A DNA stretch of 6,679 nt. Origin: Actinomycetota bacterium (GTDB lineage: Bacteria > Actinomycetota > Thermoleophilia > Gaiellales > Gaiellaceae). The notes beneath the pieces are model-generated. The model searched no databases. It was not told the origin of the DNA and saw only the letters and a program-made list of their open reading frames with translations. Made by a program: the position numbers and the translations under genes. Positions 6,314 to 6,679 of this stretch are shown in pieces (position 1 is the stretch's first letter; each line of letters starts with the position of its first letter). The stretch covers positions 1 through 6,679 of the forward strand of contig JACCTK010000013.1 in assembly GCA_013812465.1 (NCBI GenBank). The letters are read 5' to 3'.

Positions 6314-6326
6314 ACCTCTCGTTCGA

Positions 6327-6679
6327 TCAGTGTTGAAGTGCTGCGTCTGTCTCGATACCCCAGCGTGTAACGAGCTCCGCAGCTGGTACCGCCTCGGCCA
6401 GTGAGTACGCCTGCCCCGCCCACAGGTGGATTCCATCGGCGTCTGCGGCGGCGCGCGCAGCTGCGCGAAGTGGCGCGGTGAGGTAGTGGACTTGCGGGTA
6501 GGCCTTCGGCGCCGCGGCGTCGTGGTCGCGCATGAAACGGTTGACAATTCCTCGTGCGCGGCGCCCGCTGAAGGCGCGTGTGAGCGCGGTTGGCGCGTCA
6601 CCAGCAAACGCCGCTCGGTGCGGCGCGCTGGTCCCGGCCTCTTGAGTCAGCATCAAGCAGCTCCCGATCTGAGCCGCGG
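6327..6679 (-). CDS. Nitronate monooxygenase-like flavoprotein, C-terminal part (5' end outside window)
   Basis: C-terminal portion of an FMN-dependent enzyme of the nitronate monooxygenase (2-nitropropane dioxygenase) family. These enzymes oxidise toxic alkyl nitronates such as propionate 3-nitronate in the cytoplasm. About 116 residues are visible, and the frame stays open to the right edge. They begin AAQIGSCLMLTQEAGTSAPH, the end of the flavin-binding barrel. ALTRAFSGRRARGIVNRFM follows, then the family-like tail LRAAA...GIHLWAGQAY...AAELV. The TTG at 6656 and ATG at 6653 are internal, not starts. The stop is TGA at 6329-6327, followed by a hairpin terminator. It is on the same strand as the tRNA fragment but functionally unrelated to the restriction genes. 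The family is clear; the exact substrate is not. Confidence 0.88.
   Translation of the reverse strand, partial: AAQIGSCLMLTQEAGTSAPHRAAFAGDAPTALTRAFSGRRARGIVNRFMRDHDAAAPKAYPQVHYLTAPLRAAARAAADADGIHLWAGQAYSLAEAVPAAELVTRWGIETDAALQH

Larger units (their letters stand above)
6069..6326. other. Non-coding stretch beside the tRNA fragment
   Basis: I see no convincing gene here. The short frames crossing it depend on the tRNA fragment or lack codon bias. It contains GGTTCAGAACC (6093-6103, symmetric about an A), a pair of 15-bp inverted repeats, a 12-bp palindrome, and the terminator of the downstream minus-strand gene. Base composition is less GC-rich around 6215-6260. The arrangement resembles the integrase-binding region of an integrative element, but no integrase gene is present in the window. 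Confidence 0.5.

Noticed and set aside
6028..6679. tRNA split by an intron in the anticodon loop
   Set aside because: No matching 5' half (D-arm or GGTCGGT on the minus strand) is found to the right within the window, so an integration fragment is the simpler reading. An intron reaching beyond the window cannot be wholly excluded.

Overview
The window is GC-rich, with third codon positions dominated by G and C in the clear genes. GTG starts, GTGA stop/start overlaps and a tRNA 3' end without an encoded CCA suggest a high-GC actinobacterium-like host, possibly of the Thermoleophilia type. That placement is inference from base composition and style, not from a marker gene.

Positions 1-4942 (+ strand) hold a type I restriction-modification operon in the order hsdR-hsdS-hsdM. 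HsdR is cut by the left window edge just after where its Walker A motif should be. HsdS (two target recognition domains) and HsdM (N6-adenine methyltransferase) are complete. Each gene overlaps the next by four bases (GTGA), so the three subunits are probably translationally coupled. HsdM and HsdS form the methyltransferase that marks the host sequence; HsdR adds ATP-dependent translocation and cleavage of unmodified DNA. The operon promoter lies outside the window.

Positions 5003-6002 (- strand) run convergently to the operon. The main gene (5003-5767) encodes an unrecognised 254-residue protein: seven degenerate 12-residue repeats, then a charged helical/coiled-coil region with heptads, then one C-terminal membrane segment. 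Just upstream is a small basic reading frame of uncertain status (5790-6002), possibly frameshifted.

Positions 5998-6326 carry no convincing gene but a dense set of signals. There is a 9-bp hairpin and the 3' part of a minus-strand tRNA (tRNA-Val(GAC)-like, from about the anticodon to the discriminator base) with no 5' half. Next come a pair of 15-bp inverted repeats, a perfect 12-bp palindrome, and a terminator hairpin. This looks like one end of an integrative element that used a tRNA gene as its target. The geometry puts the element to the right of the fragment.

Positions 6327-6679 (- strand) are the C-terminal part of a nitronate monooxygenase-like flavoprotein, cut by the right window edge.

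The least explained items are the repeat/coiled-coil/tail-anchor protein next to the restriction system and the tRNA-fragment junction. Nothing in the window by itself proves a new system.
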